DNA of 64,000 bases, taken from contig NC_084896.1 in the NCBI RefSeq assembly GCF_958979055.1, positions 5,026,501-5,090,500 on the forward strand, read 5' to 3'. Under the pieces are notes generated by a model. That model was not told where the DNA came from. It saw only the letters and a list, made by a program, of their open reading frames with translations, and made no database searches. This stretch comes from Alnus glutinosa (Eukaryota; Streptophyta; Magnoliopsida; Fagales; Betulaceae). Of the stretch, positions 34,163 through 46,206 are shown piece after piece. The number at the start of each line of letters is the position of its first letter. The stretch's first letter is position 1. Position numbers and translations under genes: made by a program.

Positions 34163-34170
34163 TATATATA
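34163..34170 (+). promoter_or_regulatory. Putative TATA box of OMT-C
   Basis: TATATATA about 70 bp upstream of the ATG at 34236. Confidence 0.6.
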
Positions 34171-34235
34171 TGTAGATTGCTCAACCTGAGATGTATTACC
34201 TCTTACAGCAGAAATAGATTGCTATAGAGAGAGAT

Positions 34236-35390
34236 ATGGAAGAAACGCAAAGAGAGACAAACTGGTGTGACGAAGAAGATCAACAAGCTGAAGCGAGTAT
34301 CTGGAAATACATCTTCGGATTCACAGAAATCTCTGTAGTCAAGTGTGCCATTGAGCTTGGGATAGCTGATGCCATTGAAAGCCATGGAAGCCCGATGACA
34401 CTATCTGAGTTGTCATCAGCTCTAACATGCGCTCCGTCCCCCCTCTACCGCATAATGAGGTTCCTAATGCACCGCGGAATATTCAAAGAGGAACTCAACA
34501 CCCATGGCTCCCCATGTTATGCACAAACGAGTCTTTCTCGCCGTCTGGTGAGATATGGAGAACACAGCATGGCTGCTTTCTTTATGGTAAATAGCAGCCC
34601 AATGGCGATGGCATCATTGCACCGTCTCAGTGCCCGTGTTCTAGCCAATGGGACTTCACCATTTGAGATGGCACATGGTGAAGAGGCATGGAGCTTTTTA
34701 GCAGCAAATCCTGCTCAAAGCCAGCTCGTCAATGAAGCAATGGCTTCTGACGCCAAGGTGGTCGTGCCTGCAATAATTCACGGTTGTCCAGAGGTGTTTG
34801 ATGGGCTTGGCAGTTTGGTGGATGTGGGTGGGGGCAATGGAACAACTTTGCAGATGTTGGTGCAGGCATTTCCATGGCTTCGAGGCATCAACTTTGATCT
34901 TCCTCATGTTGTCTCTGAAGCCCTGGAGTTCCACATGGTTGAAAATGTTGGGGGTAACATGTTTGAAAGTGTTCCAAAGGCTGATGCGGCTTTCTTAATG
35001 GTAAGTACGGTCCCAAACCAAAACGAATTGATAGACCTTTATATATATATATAAATATATTTTGCATGAATAAATCACCTTTGTGAATTGCAGTGGATTC
35101 TGCATGGTTGGGGAGACGACGAGTGCATCCAAATCCTTAAGAACTGCAGAGAAGCAATTTCAGAAGACAAAGGAAAGATAATAATTGTTGAGGCTGTGAT
35201 TGAAGAAGCGAAAATGGACAAGCTAAGTGATGCAAGGTTGACGCTAGACATGGCGATGATGGCTCATACAAATGCAGGCAAAGAAAGGACCTTCAAGGAG
35301 TGGGAATTTCTTCTTAAGAAGGCTGGATTTACAAGATACATCGTCAAATCCATTCATGCTGTGCAATCTGTTATTGAGGCATTTCCTTAA
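34236..35390 (+). CDS. OMT-C: class II plant O-methyltransferase, intact frame, two variant motif residues
   Basis: Exons 34236-35000 and 35094-35390, GT-AG, 93-bp intron; 353 residues. It is close to OMT-B but one residue shorter (NGTSPF instead of NESTSPF near 139). LVDVGGGNG (194-202), FDLPHVV and the catalytic histidine H259 are kept, and both active-site glutamates are present. Two conserved positions differ: GGDMF reads GGNMF (N241) and LHDW reads LHGW (G260). In related methyltransferases the GGD aspartate contacts SAM and the HDW aspartate follows the catalytic histidine, so activity or specificity may be altered. Splice sites and length are otherwise normal, so I call it a gene rather than a pseudogene. 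Confidence 0.88.
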
Positions 35391-35950
35391 GTTATGTACA
35401 ACTTAAAGGAACTATATGTCTTTTTTTTCTTTTTGTAATAATGGCAACTACGTACGTATTGCAAGTAGGGCCAGCTCTATCAATAAAGATGTTTGATTGC
35501 CTAGAAAATAAAAACATATTTGGTTTGGTTAATGCCTTAAGAAAATGATTATATGGGTTTTCTTTCTTCATAAGCATGACTTCAATCAACGTTTACTTAA
35601 TTATGTACGCAAAGTAAAGAACATCGATCCAAATATAAATGTAGACAATACGAAACTGCGACAATCTGAAACATGCATTGTGTCTTTAACAGAGCGTCAA
35701 TCTCACTTTAACTAAAATTGTGTCCAACCCAAAATTATAAGCATTGTGGCTCTAACAATTAATACATGTTAGCAAAACACATCACAGCCATAAGCTTAAT
35801 AAGTACCATGAATAACTGCAAAATAAAACACGAGAAACATATATAATTAAATCAAACTTCATGGGTCCCAACTAATCCTATGAATTAGTACAGGAGAATA
35901 TGATACATGTACACAAACTCTTTTAAATGAGTTAAACCAATTTTAACATT
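35391..35950. other. 3' flank of OMT-C
   Basis: AT-rich sequence with no gene; the same flank follows OMT-E (59665-60200). Confidence 0.55.
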
Positions 35951-38900
35951 AATATGTGTTTTTAAAAACACACATATATAGTTTAAAATGTTAGAAATAT
36001 TCAACATATTACTTAAACTAACATGCGCAGCGGAAAACAAATAAGACAGGATTCAGGCTTACCTCTAACCATATTTGCTCAAGCTTTTCCACGATCCATC
36101 TGAAGAACAAGAAAAAAATTATTTGAGGGATCTTCTAACCTATGCTTATGACTGTATTGCCGTACTGATGGTGTACACAGGCTATTAATTTATAGGCTAT
36201 GTCAGGGACCCTCAAATATGATAAATACCGTATTGTTCCTCCCATCAAGGAAACAATATTATTAATTGATTTTTAAATCAATTAAATGATTCCATTACGA
36301 TAATCTAAATTAATAGAAATTACCATAACCATAATACCGTATATTATATTTACAATAAATATAATAAACACCGTATATGTAGCATATAGGCCATATATGG
36401 AGATAATATCTTACATTCTCCCACTTGGCCTTTATGACACATGACCTTATGGTATTAGGTTCTTTAATTTGGCCAATCACTTCTGGAATCCTCCAACTCA
36501 GATAAGAAATGTTTCACACGAATCATGGCGGTAAAACCATTATAAAATTAGGTCGCCTCTTCCATGTATCACAACGTAAAACACTCCTTATATGAATACC
36601 TTATGGATAATTAAGCTTTATGAATGAACTTTCTATAAGTCATTCGGGTCCAACTTTATTTATCCTCATGGATAAAATAACAAATGTGCACAAAATCTTT
36701 ATTATAATAACTTTATGTCTATAGACCAAAAAGAGACAACCAAGCAAAAAATGAATTAATGAGTCTCATATATTCCGCATGACTTTATTCTTTATTTACC
36801 GGTAAACTTTAAGTCATGGGATCCGCAATCATTAATTCAGTACTTATATGCTCAATAGACCCTTTATGTCTCTTAATGTTATCTCTCGTACTGAGATACT
36901 TGATATCGATTTACTTCTACTTCTACTCTTTATTCTTATGAAAGAAGATTATAGTAGAATTACCGTAGAGTATCTTTATGGTCTAACTGTGAAATCGACA
37001 ATATTGAGACTTTCAACAAAATGTCTCATCCATCATGCCTGTGTACTAAATTTATAGCACGCTAGAATTTTAGCTTTCTTGGTAGACGTAACAACCATAG
37101 TCTGCATACTGCATCTTTAAGATATATCTCTCAATTAAAAGATATATACCCTAAAGTAGACTTTCTACTATCTACACAATCAGCAAAACAACTAACCACC
37201 TTCAAATGGAAACTGTATCCTTAAGTTAAGTTGTACTTCTTGGTTCCTTGCATATACTGCAAGACTTTATTTGCAGCACTTTATTGACTCAATATACTTA
37301 TTGTCAGTCATATGGTTATGTATAATGCAGACGCTTAAAATTTTCATCTGCCCTTATTCCAATACCTTTTGGGACATTAATCTGTATTTAATTGGTCCAT
37401 CTTAATTGCTATTGAAGGTACATAATCCTTCATTCTAAATCTTCCCAAAACTTTTTCAATGTAGGCCTTCCGAGACAATGTTAATATTCTTTATATCTCT
37501 ATGAATCCTATGTCAAAAGACATAAGAGGTTTCACCCAAATCCTTCATTTCAAAGTTTTGTGAAATGAACTTTAAGTAGCAAACCTAAATCAGCACTTGC
37601 AAAAAATAATATCCACATATAGGACCAGAAAGATTACTGTACTCCCACTGACCTTAAGGTATATATACTAATTAACAAGGTTTTTCAATAAACAATAAAA
37701 TAATAACCTTGCAAAAAATATATCACCGATGAGAGATCTATCACAGCCCATAAATAGAATTCTTTAATTTGCAAGCTTTCTGACTGTTATTTATAAAACC
37801 CTTTTAATTGTTTCATGTAAACCTCTTACTTGAGATCCCTATTCTCGAAAGTTGTTCTCACATCCATTTGATGTAGCTCTAAGTCAAAAAATAAGCTACT
37901 AATGTTACGATTATCTTGGTGAACCATTCTTAGACACTGGAGAGAATGTTTCATGATAATCAATGCCTTCTTTATGAGTAAAACCATTGGCTACGAGTCT
38001 AGCTTGACTTTTGAGCCATATTTTTATCTCTTACTTCATGGCATTGAATCACTATGTGGAGTTTTCTCTACTCATAGCATGTGAAAACAATTTTGGATCA
38101 TCTTTATGTCCAATGTCAACATCAGACTCTGGGAGATATACAACATGATCACTAAGAATTGTTGATCTCCTTATTCTATAGGATTTTTCTTAATTCTACT
38201 TCCTCTGCATTTTGCAATGGGAGAATAGATTTTGAACCTGTTCTGTATGAGTTGGTTGTTCTAAAAGTGATTGTGGCTCAGGATAATCAATCTGATTTTC
38301 CCTGAATACAATCAATCATCCATTATGAGGAGGAGATTTGGCCAACTCTAATGCTTCTTCAAATTCCAATTTATGTGAATGATCACTCCCACTAAGTTCC
38401 GCATCCTCTAGAAATTTTACAATTAACAACTCTAGGATTATATGAAGGATAATAAAACATTAAAACCCTTTAAAGTTTACTAGATAGCTTATAAAAGATC
38501 CGCTGGTTGTCCTTGAATCTAATTTTCTAAAGCGAGGATTATAAATCCTCTCTTTAGCAAGGCAACCCCATATGTGTAAATAATTTAAACTTGGCTTCCA
38601 TTTATTTTATACTTTAAAAACTGTCTTAAAAATAACCTTAGATGGAATCCTGTTTAACATATACACAACGATTTTCAAAGCTTTACTTTATAAGGGTAAT
38701 AACATATTAGTATTACTAATCATTTCCCTTTTGTGTATACCTACCTTAATACTCTATGCCCATATTAGATCTTCATGTTGTTTCTCTTCTTCTTCCTTAT
38801 AGGTATTGAAAGCATTCAATACCCCAGCTTTAATATTTAGAAGATAGAGATACATAAACTTTATATGGTCATCACTAAAAGAGATAAAAATATCTCTGAC

Positions 38901-40215
38901 CATTTAGGCAATGAGTATGAAAAGGTCAACACCTTTCAATGTACATGATCTCAAGAATCTCAAAAGGCTCTCTTTGGCACCTCTAATGGTCTTGTTGGTA
39001 TGCTTTCCCTTATGCAGTCCACACAAGTACTAAAGTCAGTAAATTACCGACTTTTATTTTCTGTATGGAGATATATTTCAATCTCAAAGCCATAACAAGA
39101 GCATTTTATAAATTCTCAAAGACTCTACTTTACGTCAATATTAGTATGCAGAAATAAACAAATAATTTTGTTTCAAAAATTGGGATGTAGGTCAATTTTA
39201 AATTGACTTTAATTAAACCCCAACCAATATTCCACCAAAAAATAAGAAAAATTTCAAGTTTAAAATAAAATTGAAATTTTTAACAAGTCAAACTAGAAAA
39301 TAAATTTCTAAAAGATTATGGAATATAAATAATTTTTTTTGAGGTAAAAAATATAACTGAATCTCAAAATTAACCTATAGATCCCTACAACCTCAAATTA
39401 TAAACACGTGTTATTCACTTTAAAAAGATCTGCATTTGTGTTGACAATGTGAATTGTTAAACCATAATCAATCCACAACATATTTGAATGAGTCACTACA
39501 AGAGATTCACGACATACTAAATATATGAGATTATTTTTATTTTAAGTCATTTATTTTACTTCATGCAATCTTTCTTTATATGCCCTTAATTTTCCTTATT
39601 GCACGAGAAATAGGTATCTTGATTTCCATAATACTTTATTGGCACCTTATTCTCATGCTTTAAGTGTTGGACATGATTGCATTTATCGGTAGTTCCCTTG
39701 ACATGAGTAACCATGTGAACACTTTATGAATTCTCTCATATCCTTGAACACACATGTTTAGAAGTTTATTTACTAACCATTTATTCTTACGTGTGTTACA
39801 AGATAAAATTCTACACTTAGAAGAGAGAATTCAAAAATTGAAATAAACCAACAATGACTCAAAAAATCTCAATCTTTAGTGACTTAAGCTAAGTTATAAT
39901 ATTTTTCATTCCCATAATGGGGTTAGAAACAACCTTACTAAATGTTCATAAACAACCTTTAAAGCTTTTTCTATTAGGGTGCTGGCCAAGTTTTGTTTGA
40001 ACTTACTAAATGTTCATAAACAACCTTTATAAAACTTTGGCTCTAAAACATTCAAGAATAAATCCCTGATGACTTTAGTGACATGAGATTTCATGAACAT
40101 CTAACTTAAGTGATTAAATCACTTCCACCATTCATGCTTAATAATCTCACGTGGCGTACTTAATTCGGCGGGAGTAGGTGGTTTGTCCACACAGAGCACC
40201 AAATTGATACCAATA
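35950..40215 (-). mobile_element. Decayed Ty1-copia retrotransposon, antisense, block 1
   Basis: On the minus strand, fragments appear in copia order: a primer-binding-like TTGGTATCAATTTGG near 40205; a gag zinc knuckle with stops (39563-39610, CX2CX4HX4C-like); an integrase/RT junction; an RT fragment reading [20 protein letters not shown] (about 37930-38010); NFEMKDLGETSYV (37527-37560); and an RNase H tail reading SIEHISTELMIADPMT (about 36810-36880). A purine tract AAGTGGGAGAA then leads into an LTR starting TGTAAGATATTATC at 36415 and running to lower coordinates. Many stops and frameshifts show it is dead. I could not find a 5' LTR beyond 40215. The inner LTR border is approximate. Confidence 0.82.
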
Positions 40216-40289
40216 AAATCTGATCATTGCATTAATGGTCAAATCATTAGAGTTGAATACCAAATTGAAGTCTTAAACTGGCCTTGTAA

Positions 40290-40500
40290 AAGTGGTTGAA
40301 CTCAACCCCTCCAAAAATTGGTGCATGCTGCTTTATGTGGCGAGCTCACGGTATTCTTTAGTAAAAGGCGAAAGAATAGTTCGCTCTGTGCTCGCCACAC
40401 GGCTAATAGGTTTATCCCTTTGGGCACAACTCCTTATTATAGCGGGAGTCCTCAGTTTGGGTTTTATCTTGTAGTCGATGTGGGAATAGTCCTCATTCAA
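40290..40500. repeat. Dispersed repeat with AAAGGCGAAAGAATAGTTCG, copy 1
   Basis: About 210 bp with the order AACCCCTCYAAAAATTGGTG, CACGGTATTCTTTAGTAAA, GAATAGTTCGCTCTGTGC, GTCCTC and TCTAGTCGATGTGGG. The same series occurs at 44125-44335 in the same orientation. It may be a pair of diverged LTRs or solo LTRs; I cannot name the family. Confidence 0.6.
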
Positions 40501-41230
40501 CAGTAGGGTAAACAAGACTTGCATAAGCTTTGAATTCGGAAGCGTGGTGGTATGTTATGATGATAAATGTGAAATTTTTATAACGATGTTCCATTTCCAC
40601 TTTCATTGAGGGTACAGATCGATATAAACTAAAATCCCACGGAACAATTGGGACAGATAGCACAAACAACAATTTTCTGAGCACTTGACCAAATAAAGTA
40701 GATTTCATTGCAATTAGAACACCATCATGATCAATTAATTGCTCAAAAGCTTCAGCAAGAGAAGCTAATTGAGAGTGAGTTCTAGTGCATGTGTAGAGAT
40801 GTCCTGGTTCACGTGGAAGCTTCAGCAAGAGAAAAGCTTTCAGCACAAACCAGCATTACAACAATATTAAGAGGTTAGTTTTCACTTCTGTGAGTGTCGG
40901 CTCTACCTTATAAAAAATTAGGCGATCGCCTGAGGCCTCTAATTAATGAATATTAATATGGAATTTTTTTATTAAAAAAATATTTGAAAGCTTAATTATA
41001 TATAGTCAATATTCTTTAATTAAGGCCCCTAATTATAGTAATAAGTAATTTAAAAGGCATTAATATCATTCTTAATTCTCTAACATTCTATTCTTTTAAT
41101 AAGTCTTAAAATATTGATATTATTAAATACAAGAATCAAATGATATTAAAGACATTCTTAAATAAAACCCATTTTCCAACTTTAAACATTCTATTCTTGG
41201 AAATAATACAAAGAATGGAAATAATAATAT
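40500..41230. other. Intergenic, one unidentified minus-strand frame
   Basis: A 117-residue minus-strand frame (40493-40846) includes EAFEQLIDHDGVLIAMKSTL and has mixed composition unlike the surrounding AT-rich frames, but I recognise no domain. The motif AAGCTTCAGCAAGAGAA occurs twice within it. The rest has no gene. Confidence 0.4.
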
Positions 41231-41231
41231 G

Positions 41232-41341
41232 AGAAATGCTTGGCTATACACTCCCATCCTACTCTTATCTCACATTATTGGTCCATGTAGACAAGAGTAG
41301 GATAGGAGTAAGATGGGAATGTACAGCCAAGTATTTCTCTA
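41232..41341. mobile_element. Hairpin MITE
   Basis: AGAAATGCTTGGCTATACAC and CCATCCTACTCTTATCT on the left pair with GTAAGATGGGAATGTACAGC and CAAGTATTTCT on the right. The whole 110 bp folds on itself with a loop around ATTATTGGTCCATG. Confidence 0.78.
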
Positions 41342-41376
41342 AGAATATATAATATTTATTCGAGTAATATATGATT

Positions 41377-41535
41377 CTTACACAACTCTTACATAACTTT
41401 TGTACAACTCTAACTAATTTTTTTTATGATTAACCATTGGATTTGTTTTCCTACATGTGGACCCTAAATATTCAATGATTGATCTTAAAAAAAAAGTTGT
41501 TAGACTTGTATAAGAGTTGTGCAAGAAACATTTTT
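41377..41535. mobile_element. MITE family copy (block 1, right part)
   Basis: Arms TTACACAACTCTTACA and its inverse AAGAGTTGTGCAAGAAACA flank the TTTATGATTAACCATTGGA core. It has the clearest terminal inverted repeats of the six copies. Confidence 0.7.
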
Positions 41536-41942
41536 TATTCAATATATTGTGGGTAGAGACTTTCCATGCCTTGTAATGAGTATTGAACAACTAAAATTCC
41601 AATAGTAATTGAGAGGTACAGCAATAAATTTTGATCCCAACTACTTATTCGATCTTTTGCAAGAGACATGCATTCAATGCTAATAATATAAAATTTATAC
41701 CAAACTTAAAAAGATAGAATTTATGCTACACAAGTACTCTAATGTTCAAAATAAAACGAGGAAAAAAATTTAAATGCTAAGAAGATGAAAAGTTTTCAAA
41801 ATATTTTATTCAATTCAATTATAAACTATCTCTTTATAAGTTTCCATTGTTTTCTCTTTATTTCTCTATTCAAGTCTTATTCAAATTTGAATTATTCTCT
41901 TCTTCTACACTTTCATTATTTTCTAACAATTCACTATTCAAG

Positions 41943-43042
41943 AATTAAATATGTGTGTTTGGGGTTAACATGGTATGCCCTCCCTTGTTATTTCATCTTC
42001 TCTCCTCTAGAGCCCCTCCCTTGTGAGCATGGTTTACACCGGGAGGGGGAGGCGTGGGGGTGGCCTCACGCCTCCCCCTCCCGGTGGTGATTTCCCTTTG
42101 GCTCCTCGTGAGTCAAGGTATTTTTTTGTTTCCCTAAGTTGGTTCAGTGGGGTTAGTTTTCTCCCAACTTCTAGGGTTGTGGAGATTTTGTACTCCCCGA
42201 CTAAATCCAGTGGTGGTTGACCTTCCCTTAGCTTTTTGGGTTATGGTGGCTTGTTTTTTGCTTTTCTTTGTTATTTCTTTCGTTTTGGCAGGATTATTCA
42301 TCTCAATATGTCTTTTATGGGGGAGTAGCCTAGCCAACGTGTCGTCGACAGGATGATTTTTTGCCGGTTTTTCTGTTTTTTCTTTGATTTTGGAAGCCAG
42401 ATCTACACTTCTCCGCCAACTTCTGATTGACTCGCGCCCCCCAGCAGCGTTCCCCGCCGTCTTCTGCCCTTGTCGCCGCAAGCTCCGATCTTGTCGGTCG
42501 TCGGTGATCGGCGCGTGGTTCCCACGCGCCTAGGAGCTTTTTGTTCCTTGGTGCACGTGAGGGCCACGCTCCGCTTTTTTTAGGCCGTGCACGGTGGCAA
42601 CCAGTTCTACGGCGTCGGATCTTCGTCTGGGTGGTTCTAGTGATGACGCGTGTCCTACACGCGCTGCCGTCCGGCGTCTTTGGCCTCCTTCTCCACTGCC
42701 GGCAGCTTGTTTTTGAGTGTTTTTGCTTTTTTGTGTTTGTGTTATTATCTTGTTTTTCTCCGGTCACAGCCTACTTGTGTTTTGATCAAATTTTATGGGA
42801 ATATTTGTTAGCTAATTATTAAATCAGCCCTCTTTCTTTAGAGTGTGAGCGTTATTGTAAGAAAGGCTCAAGTGTCATTCTTGTAAAATTTGTATTTTTG
42901 CTTAGGTACCTATTTTACTAAGCCAGATCCTTCTGGCTTAGAGAGTTGGGGGGTCTTGTCCCTTACTTTCAAATTGTAAGCATCTGGGCTGTTTGCAGAA
43001 TTAATGATAGCACATGCTATTTGTTCAACAACCAAAAAAAAA
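41943..43042 (+). mobile_element. LINE-like retrotransposed insertion with A-tail and 17-18 bp target duplication
   Basis: The GC-richer 1.1-kb segment ends in an 11-A run (43034-43044). It is flanked by AACAATTCACTATTCAAG (41925-41942) and AACAATTCACTATCCAAG (43043-43060), one mismatch. A long imperfect target duplication plus A-tail is the signature of target-primed reverse transcription. Its frames (such as minus 42330-42767) match nothing I know. A 5'-truncated or internally deleted LINE is most likely; a retrocopy of a host transcript is possible. Confidence 0.7.
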
Positions 43043-43194
43043 AACAATTCACTATCCAAGGCATTAAAATCATTCCATAGCTAATCAGTGACAAACAAAA
43101 AGGTTAGTTACCGAAAAATCAATCAATCACTTGCATTAGTTACCAAAATAAAATGTTAGAAAATAGTAATGTTTACTTCACAACACGTACACAT

Positions 43195-43352
43195 CTTTTA
43201 AAAAAAAACTCGTGTACAACTTTTGCACAACTAATTACTTTTTTTTTTTATGATCAACCATTAGATTTGTTTTCCTACATGTGTGCCCCTAAATATTTAA
43301 TGGTTGATCTTAAAAAAAAGTTGTTAGAGTTGTTTAAGAGTTGTGCAAGAAT
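43195..43352. mobile_element. MITE family copy (adjacent to the LINE-like insertion)
   Basis: TTTATGATCAACCATTAGAT core and GTTGTTTAAGAGTTGTGCAA right arm, as in 41377-41535. Confidence 0.65.
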
Positions 43353-43531
43353 CATTATATATATATATAAAATACAATATAATATTAAAATAAATATTAT
43401 TTAATTAATATTTTAAAATAAATAAAATGTTTCATTTAAACTTATAGCTTTAAGCCTCAAAATGTATTGAACCGCCCTGACTTCTGTATATACTATTATC
43501 TACCTTTCAGAGTTCATGATCAAGCTCATAA

Positions 43532-43934
43532 TTAATCCTCGACATATTCTGGAGTGTCTTTGGTTTGTATCAATCCAAGAAAATATGTGCTAGTTAGTGC
43601 CACAATTGCAATCCACATGGTCAACATCTGAATCCACGTCGCTTTATGGCTAGGCAATATTAATCCACTAACAATGAACAATATTATGCTCAACGATGCG
43701 AGGAAATTAAGCGATGGTATTAAAAATCATAAATTTCCCCATAACCATCTCCATCTGTAAAAGGTATAAGCCATCACTGCCCTGCCCACACTGCGGATTT
43801 TCCACAGGCTTGCCATGAGAATCCGCTAATTTGTTATTTTGCCAAACACCACACTGGCCGGTGGAGATATTACTGCTTGAAAGGCCACCGTCGCAAGCAG
43901 CTATTCCGGTGTGGGAGGCTGTACCGAGTACCAT
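43532..43934 (-). pseudogene. Fragment of an ankyrin-type membrane protein (PGG domain)
   Basis: On the minus strand 43700-43532 reads LASLSIILFIVSGLILPSHK followed by MLTMWIAIVALTSTYFLGLI and then a stop. These are the second and third membrane helices of the PGG domain that ends plant ankyrin-repeat proteins. The upstream frame (43934-43707) ends MGKFMIFNTIA and is joined to the helix part by a one-base frameshift. No ankyrin repeats are visible, so this is a decayed 3' end. Confidence 0.65.
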
Positions 43935-44124
43935 TTGTCAAAGGCATCTTCTTTTAGGACATGCTATATATATTGAGAGCGAAATTTCCGTCTGAAAGAA
44001 AAATGTCTTTATGCTCTTCGGAGATATAAATCTCGGTCTGGATTTGTCAAGCCAAATATGGAACTACTTTTTACGGGACATCAACTAGTTATAAAACTTC
44101 AACTAGTTATGTAGGGGAAGAAAT

Positions 44125-44335
44125 TGAAATCAACCCCTCTAAAAATTGGTGTATGCCACTTGGAGCAGCGAGCACACGGTATTCTTTAGTAAAAGGCGAA
44201 AGAATAGTTCGCTCTGTGCCCACTGCGTGATTCCATGAATTGCGCCTCTTGGTTACAGCATCTTATATAGGCATTGTCCTCGCTCTAGGTTTTATCTTCT
44301 AGTCGATGTGGGATCGGAATAGTATCTTCTACATT
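44125..44335. repeat. Dispersed repeat with AAAGGCGAAAGAATAGTTCG, copy 2
   Basis: Same block order as 40290-40500, with clear divergence (GCGAGCACACGG against GCGAGCTCACGG). The two copies are in direct orientation 3.8 kb apart. Confidence 0.6.
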
Positions 44336-44524
44336 ATGCAGTGGGTACAAACAAAACATTTGTGCATAGACACAAAATATCTATAAGGAACTAGAATCGT
44401 CGATAATTTTAAGTTAAAAAGAATGGTGCATCATTATATCTCTTTCAACATCTTTGAAATCAATTGTCTTGCTTGGTTAATTTGTATTCCTAATTTTTTT
44501 TTTTTTTATGAACAATTTTCGTAT

Positions 44525-44550
44525 CCCCCCCCCCCCCCCCCCCCCCCCCC
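44525..44550. repeat. Poly-C tract (26 C) at the start of duplication block 2
   Basis: Twenty-six C then AAGGCTAACCATGAG, the same junction as at 20755. It marks the left border of the second block. Confidence 0.9.
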
Positions 44551-44604
44551 AAGGCTAACCATGAGTTTTTTTTTTTTTTTTTTTGGAAGATGAGATTTTT
44601 TATT

Positions 44605-44635
<31 letters not shown>

Positions 44636-45165
44636 GGTTCTTTTTCATAATTTATTGTTTTCTTCTTTCTTTTTTTTTTTTTAAAAAAAAATTGTTCTTT
44701 TTTCTTTTTTTTTTTTTTAATTTAATAAAAGACTGGTTTTACTTTTTTCTTTTTTCGTTTTTTTTTTAATTATTTTCATAATTTTCAGTTTTTTTTTTTC
44801 GTTTTTTTTTTTTTCATTTTTTTTCGTTTTTCAGTTTTTTTTTTAAGATAACTTTTTTAGTTTTTTTTTTTAGTTTTTTTTTTTCGAAAAATTGGATTTT
44901 TTTTTTTAATTTTCAGTTAATTTTTCGGTTTTTTTTTTTTTTAAAAAAAAATTCTTTCTTTCTCTTATTTTTTTCTTTTTTTTTTTTTAAAAAAAAAAAA
45001 TTAATAGAAAACTAGTTTTTCTTTTTTCTTTTTCGAAAAAAAAAAATCGTTATTTAATTTTTTATTTTACTTTAATGTTTTTAATTTGTTTTTTAAAAAT
45101 AAATGTTTTAGTTTCTTTTTCTTTTCTTTTTTTTTCTTTTCTTTTTTTTTTTCGAAAAATTGGTT
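44551..45165. repeat. T-rich low-complexity stretch, block 2
   Basis: Homologous to 20773-21335 with longer T runs and a shorter TA microsatellite. Confidence 0.8.
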
Positions 45166-45956
45166 TTTTCGATTGGAGTAATACACTAGGATTGATTGGA
45201 TGATTCTATCAATCCTATGATCATGTCACGATCAATCGCATGTTAGATCAAACTGATAACTACGTCGAGTTTGATTGATCGGATGTTCGTGTCACAATAG
45301 ATCGAATCGATGCACTAGGATGAATTAGATATTTGATCAAACTTTCACTTGTGTCAAGTTTAATCGATCATTTGATTGTATCACGATCGATTAAGCATCC
45401 AATTGTAGGGGTTTATGTAACGGGTGGAGGAAGAAAAAAAAATAAATAAATGAAAGAATTAGTGACATTTTACATTTGACACATCACTAATTAATGACAG
45501 ATATTCTATCGATCCTATGATCATGTCATGATCGATTGGACTAGTACGTATTATGATCAATCGCACATTAGATCGAACATTCACTATGTCAAGTTCGATT
45601 GATCGAACTCTATCACGATCGATCAGACTAATTAATGCACTATGATCGATTGGATGGTCTATCGATCCTATTGATTTATCACAATCGATCGGATGATCTA
45701 TCGATTCTATGGATCGATCACGATCGATTGGATGATTTATTGATCCTATTGATCTATCACGACCGATCGGATGATCTATCGATCTATCAAGATCGATTGG
45801 ATGATCTATTGATCCTATTGATCGATCACGATCGATCGGATGATCTATCGATCCTATTGATCCATCACAATCGATCGGATGATCTATCGATCCTATTGAT
45901 CCATCACAATCGATCGGATGATCTATCGATCTCATTGATTAATCATGATCGATCCT
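45166..45956. repeat. GATC-rich tandem repeat, block 2
   Basis: Homologous to 21336-22055, with about one additional CACAATCGATCGGATGATC unit near its right end. Confidence 0.85.
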
Positions 45957-46206
45957 ATTCAAAGAGGAACTCAACACCCATGGCCCCTTATGTTATGCAC
46001 AAACGAGTTTGTCTCGCTGTCTGGTGAGATATGGAGAACACAGCATGGCTGCTTTCTTTATGCTAAATAGCAGCCCACTGGTGATGGCATCATTGCATCG
46101 TCTCAGTGCCCGTGTTCTAGCCAATGAGAGTACTTCACCATTTGATGTGGCTCATGGTGAAGATGCATGGAGCTTTTTAGCAGCCAATCCTGCTCATAGT
46201 CATCTC
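45957..46206 (+). pseudogene. OMT exon-1 fragment, second copy
   Basis: The same 250-bp slice of exon 1 as at 22056-22305, with the same two breakpoints. Here the frame coming from the GATC array does not run through it. Confidence 0.9.

Noticed and set aside
36848-37057. Small conserved gene (it is repeated at 61119)
   Set aside because: It is antisense to the RNase H remnant of the decayed copia element and is conserved only because the block is duplicated.
43707-43934. Small secreted or cysteine-containing protein on the minus strand
   Set aside because: It runs into PGG-domain membrane helices after a one-base shift, so it is part of a decayed ankyrin-type gene.
45459-46027. Long frames of DRSDDLSILLI or IDHPIDRDRSIGS repeats on both strands
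   Set aside because: Open frames on both strands of a GATC palindrome array are a composition effect, not a protein.
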